Origin: Aurifilum marmelostoma
Lineage: Eukaryota; Ascomycota; Sordariomycetes; Diaporthales; Cryphonectriaceae
DNA length: 64,000 nt
Reading direction: 5' to 3'
Assembly (NCBI GenBank): GCA_027559495.1
Contig: JAMXSV010000024.1
Span: forward strand, 1,860,001 to 1,924,000
The position numbers and the translations under genes were made by a program. The notes beneath the pieces are model-generated. The model searched no databases and had not been told where the DNA came from. It saw only the letters and a program-made list of their open reading frames with translations. Positions 14,016 to 25,612 of the stretch are shown here, piece after piece. The stretch's first letter is position 1; every line of letters starts with the position of its first letter.

Positions 14016-15166
14016 TTTTTGGAGCGTTGGTCGACGACTCTCCGTCTGGGCTTTCCCCCCTCTCGTTGTCTCCTCACCCCCCCTGTCCCGCTTCTTTCCT
14101 GACGATGGTGGACCTCTGTAGAGGCGAAAACAGAACAAAAAAGAAAATAGAATATGAGAGAATGCTGGGGCCAGGGTGAGAATGGGATAAGCGGCATCAA
14201 GAATGGCGGCCTGCACGAAAAAGAAAAAAAAGAAAAAAATTGGATCCGGTAGCTGCATGAACCACCAACAAAAAAACAACGTCACGTCGGAATCCCTAGA
14301 CCGGCCAGCCGAAGCGCTGCTGCCACTTGCTGCATCCGGAACAGGCCGTCTTGCGAGAAGCAGAGGATTGAGAGGACTGCAATGTGAGACACAAGTAAAG
14401 CGACGAGGTCTTGAGGTACCTAGAATGCAGGATTAAGACCCATCTGCCAGGTACCCAGAACATGTCTCTCTCTTGTTCTCCCCCCCCCCCCCCCCGGCTC
14501 CTTCTCTTCTCCTTCTCCTACTGCTCCTCCTCTGGCCCCGGAAATGGGCACCGGTAATTGATGTGGTAAGAAGAAGGGTCACAACGATCCTTACTTTCTC
14601 TTTCTTTCTTTCTTTTTTTTTTTTTTTCTTCTTCGGCCCTTGGTCGCTAGTGGAACAATTGGGAGGTGGGTGAGGTGGTAGGTAGCAATAGGCTGCAAGC
14701 GGCTCACGAGATTTACACCCTCCTCCCTCGAGTTGAGTCAACGGCGACGCGTAAGATCGAACCTGCAATTTGTCTTCCGTTGTCGTACTGTAGCACCAGT
14801 CGTATGCATGTGTGTGCGCGACTCTCTCTGCCTAGTAGGCAACAAGCACAACAAGGCATCAGTAGTGGTGGCAGCAGGAGAGTCGTCACGATTTGCCCGA
14901 GACACATTCCCCACACACACCCTTTGTCTGATATCGCCTGCTCGTCCTACAGAGCAGAGGCGGGCCCCTCGACGAGTGGACGGGAGCGAGCTGCTTATGG
15001 TCGCACAATAGATGCGCAGAGGGAGGGAACAGAGAGAGGTACAAAGTGAAGCACAATATCTGTTTGTGGCCCCCACCTCAACGAAATCTTGCCAGCCTTC
15101 GCGTGGCACCATGGTCAGCATATGCCGGATCTACATGTCGCGCCAGCCCCGATCGAGGGTCCGTCC

Positions 15167-15235
15167 TGCTGCTATTGCTGCTATTGCTGCTATTGCTGCT
15201 GCTGCTGCTGCTGTGGTGGTGGTGGTGGTGGTGGT
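15167..15235. repeat. Trinucleotide array (CTG/ATTGCTG then GTG)
   Basis: A CTGCTATTGCTG-type array passes into pure CTG repeats and then eight or so GTG repeats. One frame would encode leucines then tryptophans, another alanines then valines; no frame gives a plausible protein context. Confidence 0.85.
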
Positions 15236-18200
15236 TACATGTTGTCTCTTGTCGTATGTCAGCGCCATGAGGTTTCCCTACTGCATGCCGTCCACCGATA
15301 GCATGGTCAGCACGTTAATGACGCATCGTTCCAGAGTCATTGAGTGTAGCACATGCAACACTTGCAGTAGTGGCATGTATAGCATGATGATGCTCTGCGC
15401 GAGGTGCCGCCTGCAGGTCCGTCTGGACACACATCACCATTACTCTGGCCGAGTCAGCCTTCCTCTTTCCCTGGCCCCCGGCTCCTGGGCTGCGCATCGT
15501 GCTGCCGCCGTTATGCTCGGTAGCTCATACCGCTTACCCTCACGGCAGCAACCTCTTATGGAACGTGTGCGCCTTGCCTAACCGCCTGCCAGCGAACAAG
15601 CCAAAGAAACTTTCTTCATCTATGCCACCATAGGCGAGCCTTCCGAAACTCTGTGGTCCTTGTTCTCTTGATGTACACCGAAACCTCTCCTCCTTCTCTC
15701 CCCCCCCCCCTCCAGCCTGTCTTCGTGATCTTGTCCCCGGCTCGCCTGGCTATTTGTGAGCCCCGATTTGTACAGGACAGGCGAGGGCACACGACGGGAC
15801 GGGCACACGCACGAGGTCTCCCGGCCGGGGTCGGTCGTAAGACAGCAGCCATGTCTCGCAGGAAGCAATATAAAAAAAACGTGCTCGACGCTCGGCTGTG
15901 CCAAGGTGTTACGGCATGCGAAAGTGCGGATGCTCGCTTACCTAGCCAGCCACTTGGAAGCAAGTCCCTGCTTTGAACCGGTGATCGATCTGTTCGAGCC
16001 CTGTGTGCAGCCCTGGCTTTCTTCATCCCCCCCCTCAGGGTCATACAACTGGGGCCCGCGTGCGTAGTAGTAAGCGATGCTCATATCGAAACCGTCAGGG
16101 TGGAAGTGCATGTGATTGTGTAGATCACGAGCGTGCCGTCTGTTGTTATATCTTGTTCCTGCGACGACCGCACCCTACGCAGACGACAAAATGGTGCGCA
16201 CACATGCTCACTGCTGTCCCCTTGTATGCAAGACGCTCTGACATGGTAGCGCTCTGAATCGCTTTCCACGTGGCCCCCCTCCTCCCTCGCCCGAAACAAG
16301 CATCCAGGCTGTCGGGACATGGGCGCTCTGAGGTCTCATGTGTGCTGTACTTTTCCGTCCACGCGGACAGAAGCGGCTGAATGCGTCTTCAGCTCAGGTA
16401 TATGTCCCGATGTCTTTGCCTTCTGCACCCTCAGGATCGAGCTGTCCGATCAGGAACAGTGTCGAATAGATAGAACTAGTCAAGCCAGACGCCTCTGCTC
16501 TGATGTTGAGAGAGGAATAGGGGAGAGGGGAACCAACCATGCTGACAGACGAGTGAGAAGGCAGCCATGGCTTGAGGCCGTATCGACCTGGGAGGGCTAG
16601 TCCATCCAGCAGATCAGCTTGTGAGCGGCTGCTCTTGCTTCTGGGCTTTTCACGTCCCATCAGCTTGTTTCAAGTTGCTTCTCCCGGCTGATGAGGAGTG
16701 AGGAGTGCTATTCCTGGCCCAAAAGCTGGGGGCAAGACATGTGTAGCAGCAATGGTAGTACAAGGCGTGGGAAAGAGTCATGATACACACGCAAGTCAAT
16801 GACTCTGCCTCCTCATTTGCTTCATCGACTCTGGACAAGAACCTCCGTGGAGGAGCCCCGGCCGCCGTGACGGTACTAGGTAGAGGCCCTTTACCATATG
16901 ACACCGGAGATCTTCGTCACATCAAACGTGCTACGGCCCCGGCTCGAGCGGGCAAAAGGAGGGGCAGAATCTCGGGCATCTTCCGGCACATCAGACCACG
17001 CCAAGGGCCGATTCCGTCCATGCAGCAATGCGGAGACATCCACGTGCCATCCCAAGTGGTGGACCTGTTTGTTCACACCGTGAGTTCCTCTTACCCTTCC
17101 TCTTCCCCCCCCCCCCCCCCTCTTCTCCCCTTTCACTTTCGAAGGCAGAGGCTGTTTTGGCGGCAGCGAAACAGCGGGGCCGAATATGGTAGGCTGGCTG
17201 GTGGTGCAGGTGGCTTGGCCGCAACCAATAGTGCGCTCCATGGCCGTGCATCCACCGCCATCGAGACCTGCCTCGCGCGTCAAGTCTCCCTGCCATGTAG
17301 CATTCTTAACGCCTGCGATCGTGGCCTCGCGACGCTCCCATGTCCAATATTCCAGACAGGGACCTGATAAAGTGCCCTTGTGCGAGTTCAGCTGTAGGAG
17401 GAAGAGGAAAAGGAAGAGGGACCCCACAGACCCGACACTATAACCCGAGTACGACTTGTGGAATCGGCGAGACCAATCCTTTTCCTCACTACGACGATCA
17501 GTGTCAAGTTTAGACGGTGAGGATCCCGACACACAGAGGCTGGCCAGGCACACTCTGCGAACTGCGTTTAGGTTTATCCAGGCTTTGGGCAGGCTGTCGA
17601 CCGCGGTCGAAGTTCCAGGGTTCCTTTTAGGCTGTATGGGAGCTGATATGTTTGGAGAATGCAGGGCGCTGCGGTGTTGATCTTGGGGCAAGAAAAGGGA
17701 CCAGCAAGGTTTCTGAGTCCGAGTCTGTTGCTGTGTGGGCAGGCTGGAAAACTTGGGCGTTGTCCAGGGGTTTTAGCAACTCGACGATACTTTCCGGGTG
17801 TCTGGGCCAAGTCTCGCATGGAGCAACGATGATATGGGCATTAGCGTCTGGCAGAGGAAGTCTCCTCATCCCCAGCTTGCTTGCCCTGCCCTGTCCAGCG
17901 CAGCCTTCCCTTCTGCCCGCTCGGTGCATCCTGATGGTGGTGACTAGGGGGTCGTGAGGAAGCTGAAGCAGACTGGGTTCATGCCTTCGTCTGGCTGAAT
18001 CTGACTGACCCGACTTCAACTAGGTGTGGTGCAAGCCTTTTGAAGCTTCTAGAAAAGGCCTGACGATGGTCAGCCTTTGGGTGCCCGACTGAAAGCGAAA
18101 ATGCTGAAAGCGCGAGGCAATACAGAGGTCTATCGAGAGGAGGGGCTTCGTCAAGGTGACACTGCCGTAAGCCTGGGGACAAGGACCATTCGTCTCGGTC

Positions 18201-18939
18201 TACCCAGTACAATGCCGCTTCCGGTGAAACAAGGAAGATGCAAGGACCTTGACAGGCTTATGAAGCTCCCAGGTCGAAGCCTGCATTCTTATCAGTCTCT
18301 CCCTGACCGCCGTGGGGGACCGGTTGGACACACAACCCCTGGGAGGGAGGAGGAGGGGAAGAAACAAGGAAGGTGTCACAGCAATCCAACTTCTTCTCAG
18401 ATGCCACGTCGACCGCAATGTGTAGTGAGCAGTCGTCGTCATGTTTGTTGAGGAAATGTGAATAATGGATGAGGGATGCAGACGACGAAGCGTGTCGTTT
18501 TCCTTCTTTTTCCGGAGGGGGAGGAAAGTTCGACGGGTGAAGCCAGAGCAACCACTAGGCTTGAGTAGGAACAGATGGAGTTGCTACAAAGGCAACAGCC
18601 ATGGTCAAAGAAGTCGTACCTATCTGACCAGAAAATGGGCAACCCTTGATGCTTTTTGGTCCTGTATGGTCTATTTCATCTTCTGCACGAAGGCTGAGGC
18701 GGGAGATACGTGCCGTGATAGGGCAAATGACCTCTTATGTATGCACAGTATACTGCGCATAGCACAGGGTTTTGCGGTGACGAATTGTACATGTCGACAC
18801 ATCTGTTCTCGAAGAATGGCATGATGATTGAAGTAAGATGGTATCATTTTTGGTCGCATTCTCTTCCTGACCGTTGTGGTTCCAGATAGCACTTCCCTTT
18901 TTTTGGTTTATCCTTTTTAAAAACGCCGTGCCTCTCTGC

Positions 18940-18959
18940 TTGCCTGCCTGCCTGCCTGT
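18940..18959. repeat. TGCC tetramer repeat
   Basis: Four to five tandem TGCC units about 140 bases beyond the 3' end of cdc73. Confidence 0.75.
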
Positions 18960-19102
18960 CTGCTATGAACCACTCAAACTGTGGCCTTGATATACGACCC
19001 GGGCCTTGCTGGACCGAAGAAGAAAAACAAAAAAACACCCACGATCCAGCCCAGTCTCATGATTTGCTATCATCCTCATCGTTCTTCCAATCCCTGACAC
19101 AC

Positions 19103-20433
19103 TCAGATGGATGATGGCGCCATGCCCTTCTTCCACCCCTTGGCCCTCATGCTCGCCTCGATCTTCTTCCAGAGCATGTCGACCACCTCGCGGTCCCTGA
19201 ACCGACTCGCATCGGCTCCTGGCATTCCCGGCTCTCTCCACTTCTCCACCTCGAAGGTCTGCACGCGGTGGCCCCAGTTGCGGACGTTATCTGGTAACTG
19301 CTCGCCGCGCCAGCCGACATGGACACCCAGCACGTGCGAGAACAAGTCCTCGGGTCGTGACCACCTGTAGTTCTTGAACTGCCAGGTCTGGCCTGTGGTG
19401 AAGACGGCCACCAGGCGGTTCCAGTAATCGGGCTTGAATTGCTCCACGCTCTCGACCAGGATGAAGCGCATCGGCCTGACAGGATCGATGTCGCGCATCA
19501 TGTGGCTGACATTTATCAGGTTCGCTTCCGAGTCCGTCCTGGCGGGCTCGTATCTGAACTCCTCGAGGAAGGCGCGGGCGTTCGAGAGGCGGATCAGGGA
19601 GGAGGCGGACGGCGAGAGGAGGATGATGGGGTAGGTGCCGCGGGAGACCTTCTGGTTGAGAGAGAGCTGTGGGCTGTGCGTGGGCGCACTTATTGACTGC
19701 CCGGGCTTCTTATTTATGAATACCAGGGCGTTCTTGCGCACTCCTGCAAAGTCCTGTAGCAAAATCCTGTCAGTACATGCCTAGAGGCCAGTGCTGGCTC
19801 CTCCTGCGGCTGACCGAGGGGCGGAATCGTGTAGAGATCACATGAGCTCACCACAAGCTTTGTGCCCCTCAGGGCAGTGTTACGATCCCCCATCTTCCGC
19901 TCGCCAGCATAAATCACCTGCAGCCTCGGGTCGAGTGTGCCCTTTCCTGACCGCGCCGCGGCAGCAGCTGGCGCCGACGAGCTCTTGAGCGCCTCGGCCG
20001 CGGCGGTCCCGGTCTCCTTCTCACCAGGCAGCGGCTTGATGTACTCGCTCTCGCCGCCACCCTCGATCCACGTGATCAGGTTGACGCGCTCGACGAAGGT
20101 GAGCTTGTGCACGGTCGCGCCAGACCCCTCAGCAGCCAGCTGCTCGTTGAGCTGCGTCGCGGCGGCATTGTACGCGGGGATGAGGAGGTCGCGGTTCACC
20201 CAGGCGAAATAGATGGAGCGCAGGTCCACAGGCACCTTGAAGTCATTGACGGTGAAGCGCGTCGGCGTCTCGAGGGGGAGGACAGCAGGCTGCGGGTGGA
20301 CAAGGCGGAGATGAGTTGCGGTCGAGAGGGGCGTTTCCTCGGTCGAGTCTGGCGATGCGACAGGAACCATGGCCTGCTCTGCGGCGATCGACTGCCGCAG
20401 GAGCAGCAGGGCATCTTGCTCGCCCGCAGACAT
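19103..20433 (-). CDS. cdc73: Cdc73 (parafibromin), Paf1 complex subunit
   Basis: Subunit of the nuclear Paf1 complex, which travels with RNA polymerase II and promotes H2B ubiquitination and H3K4/K36 methylation. Two exons: 20433-19852 and 19753-19103, joined in phase 0, giving 410 residues. The intron (19851-19754, 98 nt) starts GTGAGC and ends CTACAG. The N-terminal half carries the conserved segment with NDFKVPVDLRSIYFAW and a linker rich in Ala/Ser. The C-terminal Ras-like Cdc73 domain (about residues 233-402) is clear from GTYPIILLSPSASSLIRL, FKPDYWNRLVAVFTTGQTWQ and VHVGWRGEQLP. The start at MSAGEQ fits the family; a frame runs further upstream but gives only Pro/Ser-rich residues. Length is normal for fungal Cdc73. 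Confidence 0.95.
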
Positions 20434-21048
20434 GGTCGCAGGTCGGTTGGCCAGGACAGCTCTGAGCTCTGAGGCACCTCTGGTCCTGTATTGAGGGCGA
20501 AGGAGACGGGCGCTGCGATTTTGGGAGTTGCTGGGTGGGGGTTGAGGGGCGCGGCACAAGGTGTTTGGAGGTGAGAGTGAAGGTACATGTAATGGAGGAG
20601 GTCCAAGGTTGACCTGCGGGCTCCACAAGATGAGGGATTGTTGAAGTCAGAACAGGGGCCGTGCTCACTAGCCCAATCAACCACCTACTGTACTTATAGT
20701 ATCAATAGGCTAACCGTCCACCCTTCTCTTTTCGCCAATATGCACTGGGAATTGATCCGGGAACAAAGGGGAACAGAGAGAAAAATGAAAAGAGAGTCAG
20801 TGCAGATAGTAATGATTCTTCCACAAGGAATGTTTTCTTGAACTGCAAGGCTCTGTCTATGAAATTGCATTCTCGTTGGCCACCTGTTTCCTGTTCCCTT
20901 CCGTTCCCTTTCCTGTTCCCTTTCCTATCTTCTTCCCTGTTTTCCTTCTCTTTCCCTTTTGGACCCAACGGAGGATATAGAAATTACAACCTCCTGATTA
21001 CTCTGTCGTTTCACAACAGTCCGTCTTTCTATTACTTTCTCTTCCAGA
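20434..21048. promoter_or_regulatory. Upstream region of cdc73
   Basis: 615 bp between cdc73 and the stop of the next minus-strand gene. It carries a pyrimidine-rich tract of TTCCC/TTTCC units at about 20887-20960 (purine-rich on the cdc73 sense strand). No gene is seen. Confidence 0.4.
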
Positions 21049-22709
21049 TCATGATCCACTGTCCTCAGTCTCGTTATTCTGAACAGTCGACGCCTGCCTG
21101 CCTCTCCCGTGATACTTGAATGATGGAACTCGTCAGCTAATGTCACGTCGAGGCGGAAAGAGAAGAGGTTGTGCAGCCAGAACTCACCACACAGACAAGT
21201 TTCCCTTTGCCCTTATGCTTTGGATTGGCTGGGCACATCGGACTGCTGGGAAGGTGCTCGGGCAGATCAAATTCGAAGAAGGGCGTGTCCCGAGCAGGCT
21301 CGCCCCTCACGGATGCGTCCCACCACTCCCTCTGATCGTATGGCTGCTCCCTGCGGTACTTTAACGGCCATGGTGCCGTCTTTCTAGAGTCGTAGCAGGC
21401 GCTGGCGTCGTCCTCGAGAAGGTTGGGCGGCTTGATGTCCATGAAGAGGCTTCGTGGTATTTCGCTCTCAGTCTGTTGCTTGAACGGTGGCGTTTCTACA
21501 TGCATGGCTTTCTACGGCCGTCAGCCTTGACTTCCAGCCAGCTTGACCTGAGAGGGGAGGGGGCCGAAAAAAAAAAAGGGAGGGGGGGGAGAATAGTAAC
21601 TTACAGCTGCAGGATATGACCTCGTCGAGCCTGGGATATGCACTAAGGATCAACGTCAGCTTTCACTTCAAGCATGCGGGCCACGACTCGTAATTCTTTT
21701 TACCTGGTCGGTTGAATGCCACGATGCTTTCATTGATGCTCTCCGACGACGGGGTATTCGGCCACTTCTCTTGATAAATGGAACTCGTGATGCTTTCTGT
21801 TGCTGATGAGGCAGAAACCTTGCGACTCCGCGGAAATTTCATGAGCCACTTCCGTAGGCCCCTCGGTGTAGATGATACGGCCGATGCTTCAGATGGTGTC
21901 GGCGACAGTCCTCGGGTGAATTTGTATCTGTCCTTTTTTGGTTGTTGGGGAGCGGGGTCTGAACGGAATGGGATCGAATTTTGCGAAAAGTAACCTGAAC
22001 CATTCTCTACGGCCGGCTCCGTACGTGGTTGTGCTTCCGGGCTCTCGGTTGGTTTCCATGACTGCTCCATATCAGAACAACACGCCCAGGAGGTCTGGTG
22101 AGTCGAGAACGGGCTCACCATGTGTCTGTGGATGAGCCTCCATGCAGCCTTTGAGGCTGGTGGATTCTTGACAGCCCGCACATCCTGTGATAGCAACTCA
22201 TCGATGGGAGTGGTGGCCGAGCTGAAACTGGTCCAGGTGTCATGGCTGCTGCGCAGTCCAGGCAGGCTCGGTGGGTCTGTTGGGTGCTGCAGCGCAGCGA
22301 CCTGTTCGGATTCTGAGAGGTAGGGACTCTGAGGTAGATTTTTGGCTGGCAAGACGTGCGGAGTCCTGGGGTGGCTCGTTGGCGAGACCTGACGGCTCTG
22401 GTCCAGCGCGGGCTCAGGGAACCTGGAGCCGGGCTTTGGGCTCCGGCTTGTCCTCGAGGGCCACCTAAAGAACCTGCCGGCGCCGCTGGGAGGAATTGGT
22501 CCCAGACTAGGGCGTGGACACTGATCGTGGGAACTCATACGGTGCTCGAGCGGCCTCTCAGCCCAGTACCCTTCTGCATACCACACCCACTCGAGGCCAT
22601 CCCTGGCCGGTCGCGGCGGGTTGATGTTGCTGGGCCCAGAACTGTGTGCGCTCCCGCTGCGGGTGCTCCAGACACCCGAGGGAGAACCAGAAAGCGAGAC
22701 GGTGCTCAT
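21049..22709 (-). CDS. Conserved fungal protein of unknown function
   Basis: I do not recognise a named family. Four exons, 22709-21704, 21642-21605, 21511-21188 and 21114-21049, keep one frame across introns of 61, 93 and 73 nt and give 477 residues. Exon 2 is only 38 nt. The N-terminal part (1-330) is Ser/Pro-rich and probably disordered, with an aromatic patch EWVWYAEGYWAERPL near residue 40. Exon 4 restores the frame as VYHGR after GKGKLVC. The C-terminal 110 residues look folded: MDIKPPNLLEDDASACYDSR, KYRREQPYDQREWWDASVRG and FFEFDLPEHLPSSPMCPANP. No membrane segment or enzyme motif is visible. The splice model is supported by phase closure; function is unknown. Confidence 0.8.
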
Positions 22710-23606
22710 GGGATACTTATAGGTCGACGGCAGGAGAGGTTTGGTCGGAGATAAAGCTGTCTAGATGCCCAACGTGCTGATGACCTCCGGGTGGAGACCT
22801 TGATGGCCTTTGGACCATGTCGTCCCCGCTCTTGTGCAGAGAGAAGGATCAAGGCGGAGGCATGGGGAACTCTTATAGGACGTAGGGGGTCGATCTCAAC
22901 GGCTGAGATTCGGAGACGATGATCAGACAAATCTTGTAAGACAGTGACGAGGATACAAGAGGCTATCAGGTTTGGAGGACGCGAGGTCTCGGTGCTGTGA
23001 TCCGTCCGGAATGGCTCCGAGCATCTGACAACTGGTCAGGATCGAAGAGGCCAGGGCCATCTCAGATGAATCATGGTCGGAAAACAGGGAGAGAACTCAC
23101 GTCACGATGACCGCAATTCCTCACGGGTAATGGAAAGTGTGACCGGCCAAGGCCACCACGGACCTATCATTTCGGCTGCGCATTTCAACAGAGAGAAGAA
23201 AGCAAGGAAACGGAATGAATTAGACTGAGGCCTGCATCGTGTCAGGATTGCCGGCCGCCAAGGGGTAAAGTGATTAAGAAAAGAGAAAATAAAAAAAGAA
23301 AATAAAAGAGAAGAAAAAACAAAACCTGGGCAGTGAGGAGTGCCTGAATGATTCAAGAAAAGACAAGTCGGACGCGTGTGAGGACACAAGCATGGCATTG
23401 GAATGTAGATGTTCTGCTCTAGGGCAAGTTGAGCCGTCGGCAGGTCGTTCTGGCCACAGCTTATTTGTATGGTTCTTCTTGCCATCTCTGCTCTTGTACG
23501 CATGTTGTGCCTGCCCCCAAAACCAAAAACATCTCGAAAAGCACAATGCTTCGCCACCCATGTCAGTGCGCCAAACGCCCAGTGTCTCTGTCCAAGGAAT
23601 CCTGTT
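22710..23606. other. Intergenic region
   Basis: 897 bp between the unknown gene (its promoter side) and the 3' end of the LEU5-type carrier. Short open frames only; an A-rich stretch lies at 23277-23321. No gene is seen. Confidence 0.5.
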
Positions 23607-24873
23607 CTAGATGCCAAACACCGTCTTGACCCTCTCGTATGTGAAGAATGCGACAGCAGCCATCGGTACCACCTTGACGTATCCGATCGTTAGCCCAACA
23701 AAGAAACCGGAGAAACCCTTCTCCTTCATGATCAGCGCCGCCGTCTCTGCGATGCGCAGTCTTCGGCCGTCGCCCACAGCACCGGCTACCTGCATTCGCC
23801 GCCTGATGACCTCGAGCGGATACGAGGACGTCTGGGAGACCAGTCCTGCCACACCTCCGGCGAACAGCTCCGCCCAGAACTGCAGAGGAGCGGCCTTGCC
23901 CTCGGGTGCGTTCTTGGGCTGCGGCAGCGTCGTCCACTCTGCGATGAGGTGGTGCCGCAGCAGGTCGCCCATTGTGTCGTGGGTCAGGAAGGATATGCCC
24001 GCGTACGGGAGCATGCCGAGCATCGTGGGCGAGAAACCGCGGTAGAAGTTGATTAGCCCATACTTGGGCGCTACAGCCTCGACGGTCGAGGCTGCCGCCA
24101 CGCTGGCAGCACTCACGGTCGAGGGGCCCTGCACCTGCGGCCCTGCTGGTGGCAGTGTTGGGTGTTCATAGTAGATTTGTCTGCATATGGAAGACAGCGA
24201 CGAACGGGAGTCCCTCTTTGTCTCGAACGCCAGCCTAACCCGTATCACTTCCAGCGGGTATGTGAAGAACACAGAGGTAGCGCCGGCCAGAGAACCACTG
24301 AGGGCCCTCCTGACTGGCGTTTCGTGTTGCTTATTCGGGATGACGAAGGAGCGTATTTGTTCGTAGGCTAGAAATTTGATCCCAGCGTAGGGAAAGACTC
24401 TCAGGAGAGTTGCCGAATGGCCTCTGAACAGCCCCAGCGTACCATCTTGGCGATAGATCTCGCTCATAGCAGTGATGGTGCCGACCCATGATCCCGAGTA
24501 TTTTATGAACTGTGGGTTTCTCGCCTGGAAGAGGATCTTGACGCGGTCGAGGGGTGCCACGACGGTTTTTCCCTGCCCAAGAACACTGTCAGCACCTGAT
24601 CCAGTCCTGGCGCAATCTGACAAGCAGAGATAGAGAGGGGACGCAGGCAAGACTCACTGCACATCCTGCAAGCCCGCCGGCGGTTCCAGAGCGCCAGAGA
24701 TAGTCCAGGCTCTGCTTGTCCACCTTCTTCCCCGATACTACCGTCTCGCCTCCCGCAGGGAGCACGGCAACATCTTCATTGGAGAGGCGACCGGCCCGTC
24801 CATCGGTATCCTTTCGTGGTTGGTGTTGTGAAAGAGCCGACATTGAGGCATTCTCCAACAGGGCTGTCGGCAT
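23607..24873 (-). CDS. leu5: Mitochondrial carrier, LEU5/SLC25A16 type (coenzyme A)
   Basis: Inner-membrane solute carrier of the LEU5/Graves-disease-carrier group, linked in yeast to coenzyme A accumulation in mitochondria. Two exons, 24873-24658 and 24572-23607, joined in phase 0 across an 85-nt intron (GTGAGT...GGGCAG), give 393 residues. The three carrier repeats are each marked by the P-x-D/E-x-x-R/K signature: PLDRVK (from residue 79), PLEVIRVR and PLEVIRRR. SGSLAGATSVFFTYPLEVIR and LRVFPYAGIKFLAYEQIR are typical of this subgroup. A 60-residue N-terminal extension precedes repeat 1. A second in-frame ATG (at 24843) could also serve as start. Substrate is inferred from similarity only. 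Confidence 0.9.
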
Positions 24874-25612
24874 TCCCCTCGCCGATCAATGGTTCCCCGG
24901 TCGCGCCGCCGCTTGCAGATTGTTGCTACTATGCCTTTAAAGACGACAAATTGTGGTTGTGCAGAAGGATGCCGTCGGCGTTCCGCCTAGGATAGAGAGT
25001 AGAAGAAGGTCGAGATCAACAAGTCAACGACTTGTCGGGGCGGAGAAGGACGAAGAAATGCTAGCTGCCGGGAAATGGCTTGAGCCGGGGCTGAGAAATC
25101 GTGAGTTGTGCACGAGACATTGTACCGCGGCGCGGGACGTCATTCCATTTTCACCACTACACCTTCCGGTAATTCAGTGCGACCCCCTGTAGCAGCCCCC
25201 CCCTACCGAACCTCTTCCCACGAAGCAAGTGCTGTACATAGTAGATGGTGCTAGCGCCTCATACAGGCCACTCAGGGGCTCTTTGTTGCTCAGCGGCCCG
25301 CATGTAGCCGACCACACAGCGGATTCCGCTGGGCTCGGTCCCTGGATCTGGACCCCATAGCGCCCTCGCCCTCTCCATGACCTTCTCCAAATAACCGAGT
25401 GCCGAGTAGCCCCCTTCGGTCCAGCCTCGGGAGCGCCGTGCAGAAGATTCTGGTAAGTGACAAGTTCGTCCAGATACATATATATTCTAGGTCGCGCGCA
25501 ATATTGTTGTTGACTGTCATTGGCAGATTTCATTGTCGTGTCAGATGACAGGAGGGACTGTAGGCCGGGCAGAGCCTCGATACGAGTGAGGAGGTGCGGC
25601 AACTGCAGGTGA
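24874..25612. promoter_or_regulatory. Divergent promoter, LEU5 carrier / METTL4-like gene
   Basis: 739 bp separating the starts of two divergent genes. No open frame of note. No specific factor site is claimed. Confidence 0.4.

Larger units (their letters stand above)
10601..14700. other. Gene-free homopolymer-rich DNA with TA/TG microsatellite
   Basis: No coding region is supported. Contents include G15 at 11044-11058, a GCCAA pentamer array near 11066-11090, C17 near 11523-11539, G13 near 11700-11712, an alternating TA/TG stretch at about 11993-12055, T26 followed by A10 at 13980-14015, and C16 at 14480-14495. The longest open frame, on the minus strand at 12902-13717, is 271 codons but is Gly/Ser-rich, overlaps repeats and lacks any family signature. 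Confidence 0.6.
14701..19102. other. Gene-free stretch before cdc73
   Basis: Homopolymers thin out here and the sequence is of ordinary complexity, apart from a CTG/GTG trinucleotide array at 15167-15235, C16 at 17105-17120 and a TGCC tetramer array at 18940-18959. Open frames of up to 266 codons exist on both strands around 16780-17691 but overlap each other and match nothing I know. The right part (roughly 18,800-19,102) is the 3' flank of cdc73, which is transcribed leftward into it. Confidence 0.55.

Noticed and set aside
15012..15581. 189-codon open frame on the plus strand
   Set aside because: Its length comes from the CTG/GTG trinucleotide array, which reads as Ala then Val; the rest is not protein-like.
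16780..17691. Overlapping open frames of 195 (+) and 266 (-) codons
   Set aside because: They occupy the same DNA on opposite strands, have no recognisable motif, and no splice partners that extend them.
1..19102. Centromere, telomere or RIP-mutated transposon as explanation of the gene-free region
   Set aside because: Not AT-rich, no TTAGGG arrays, no terminal repeats, and no remnants of transposase or reverse transcriptase frames.
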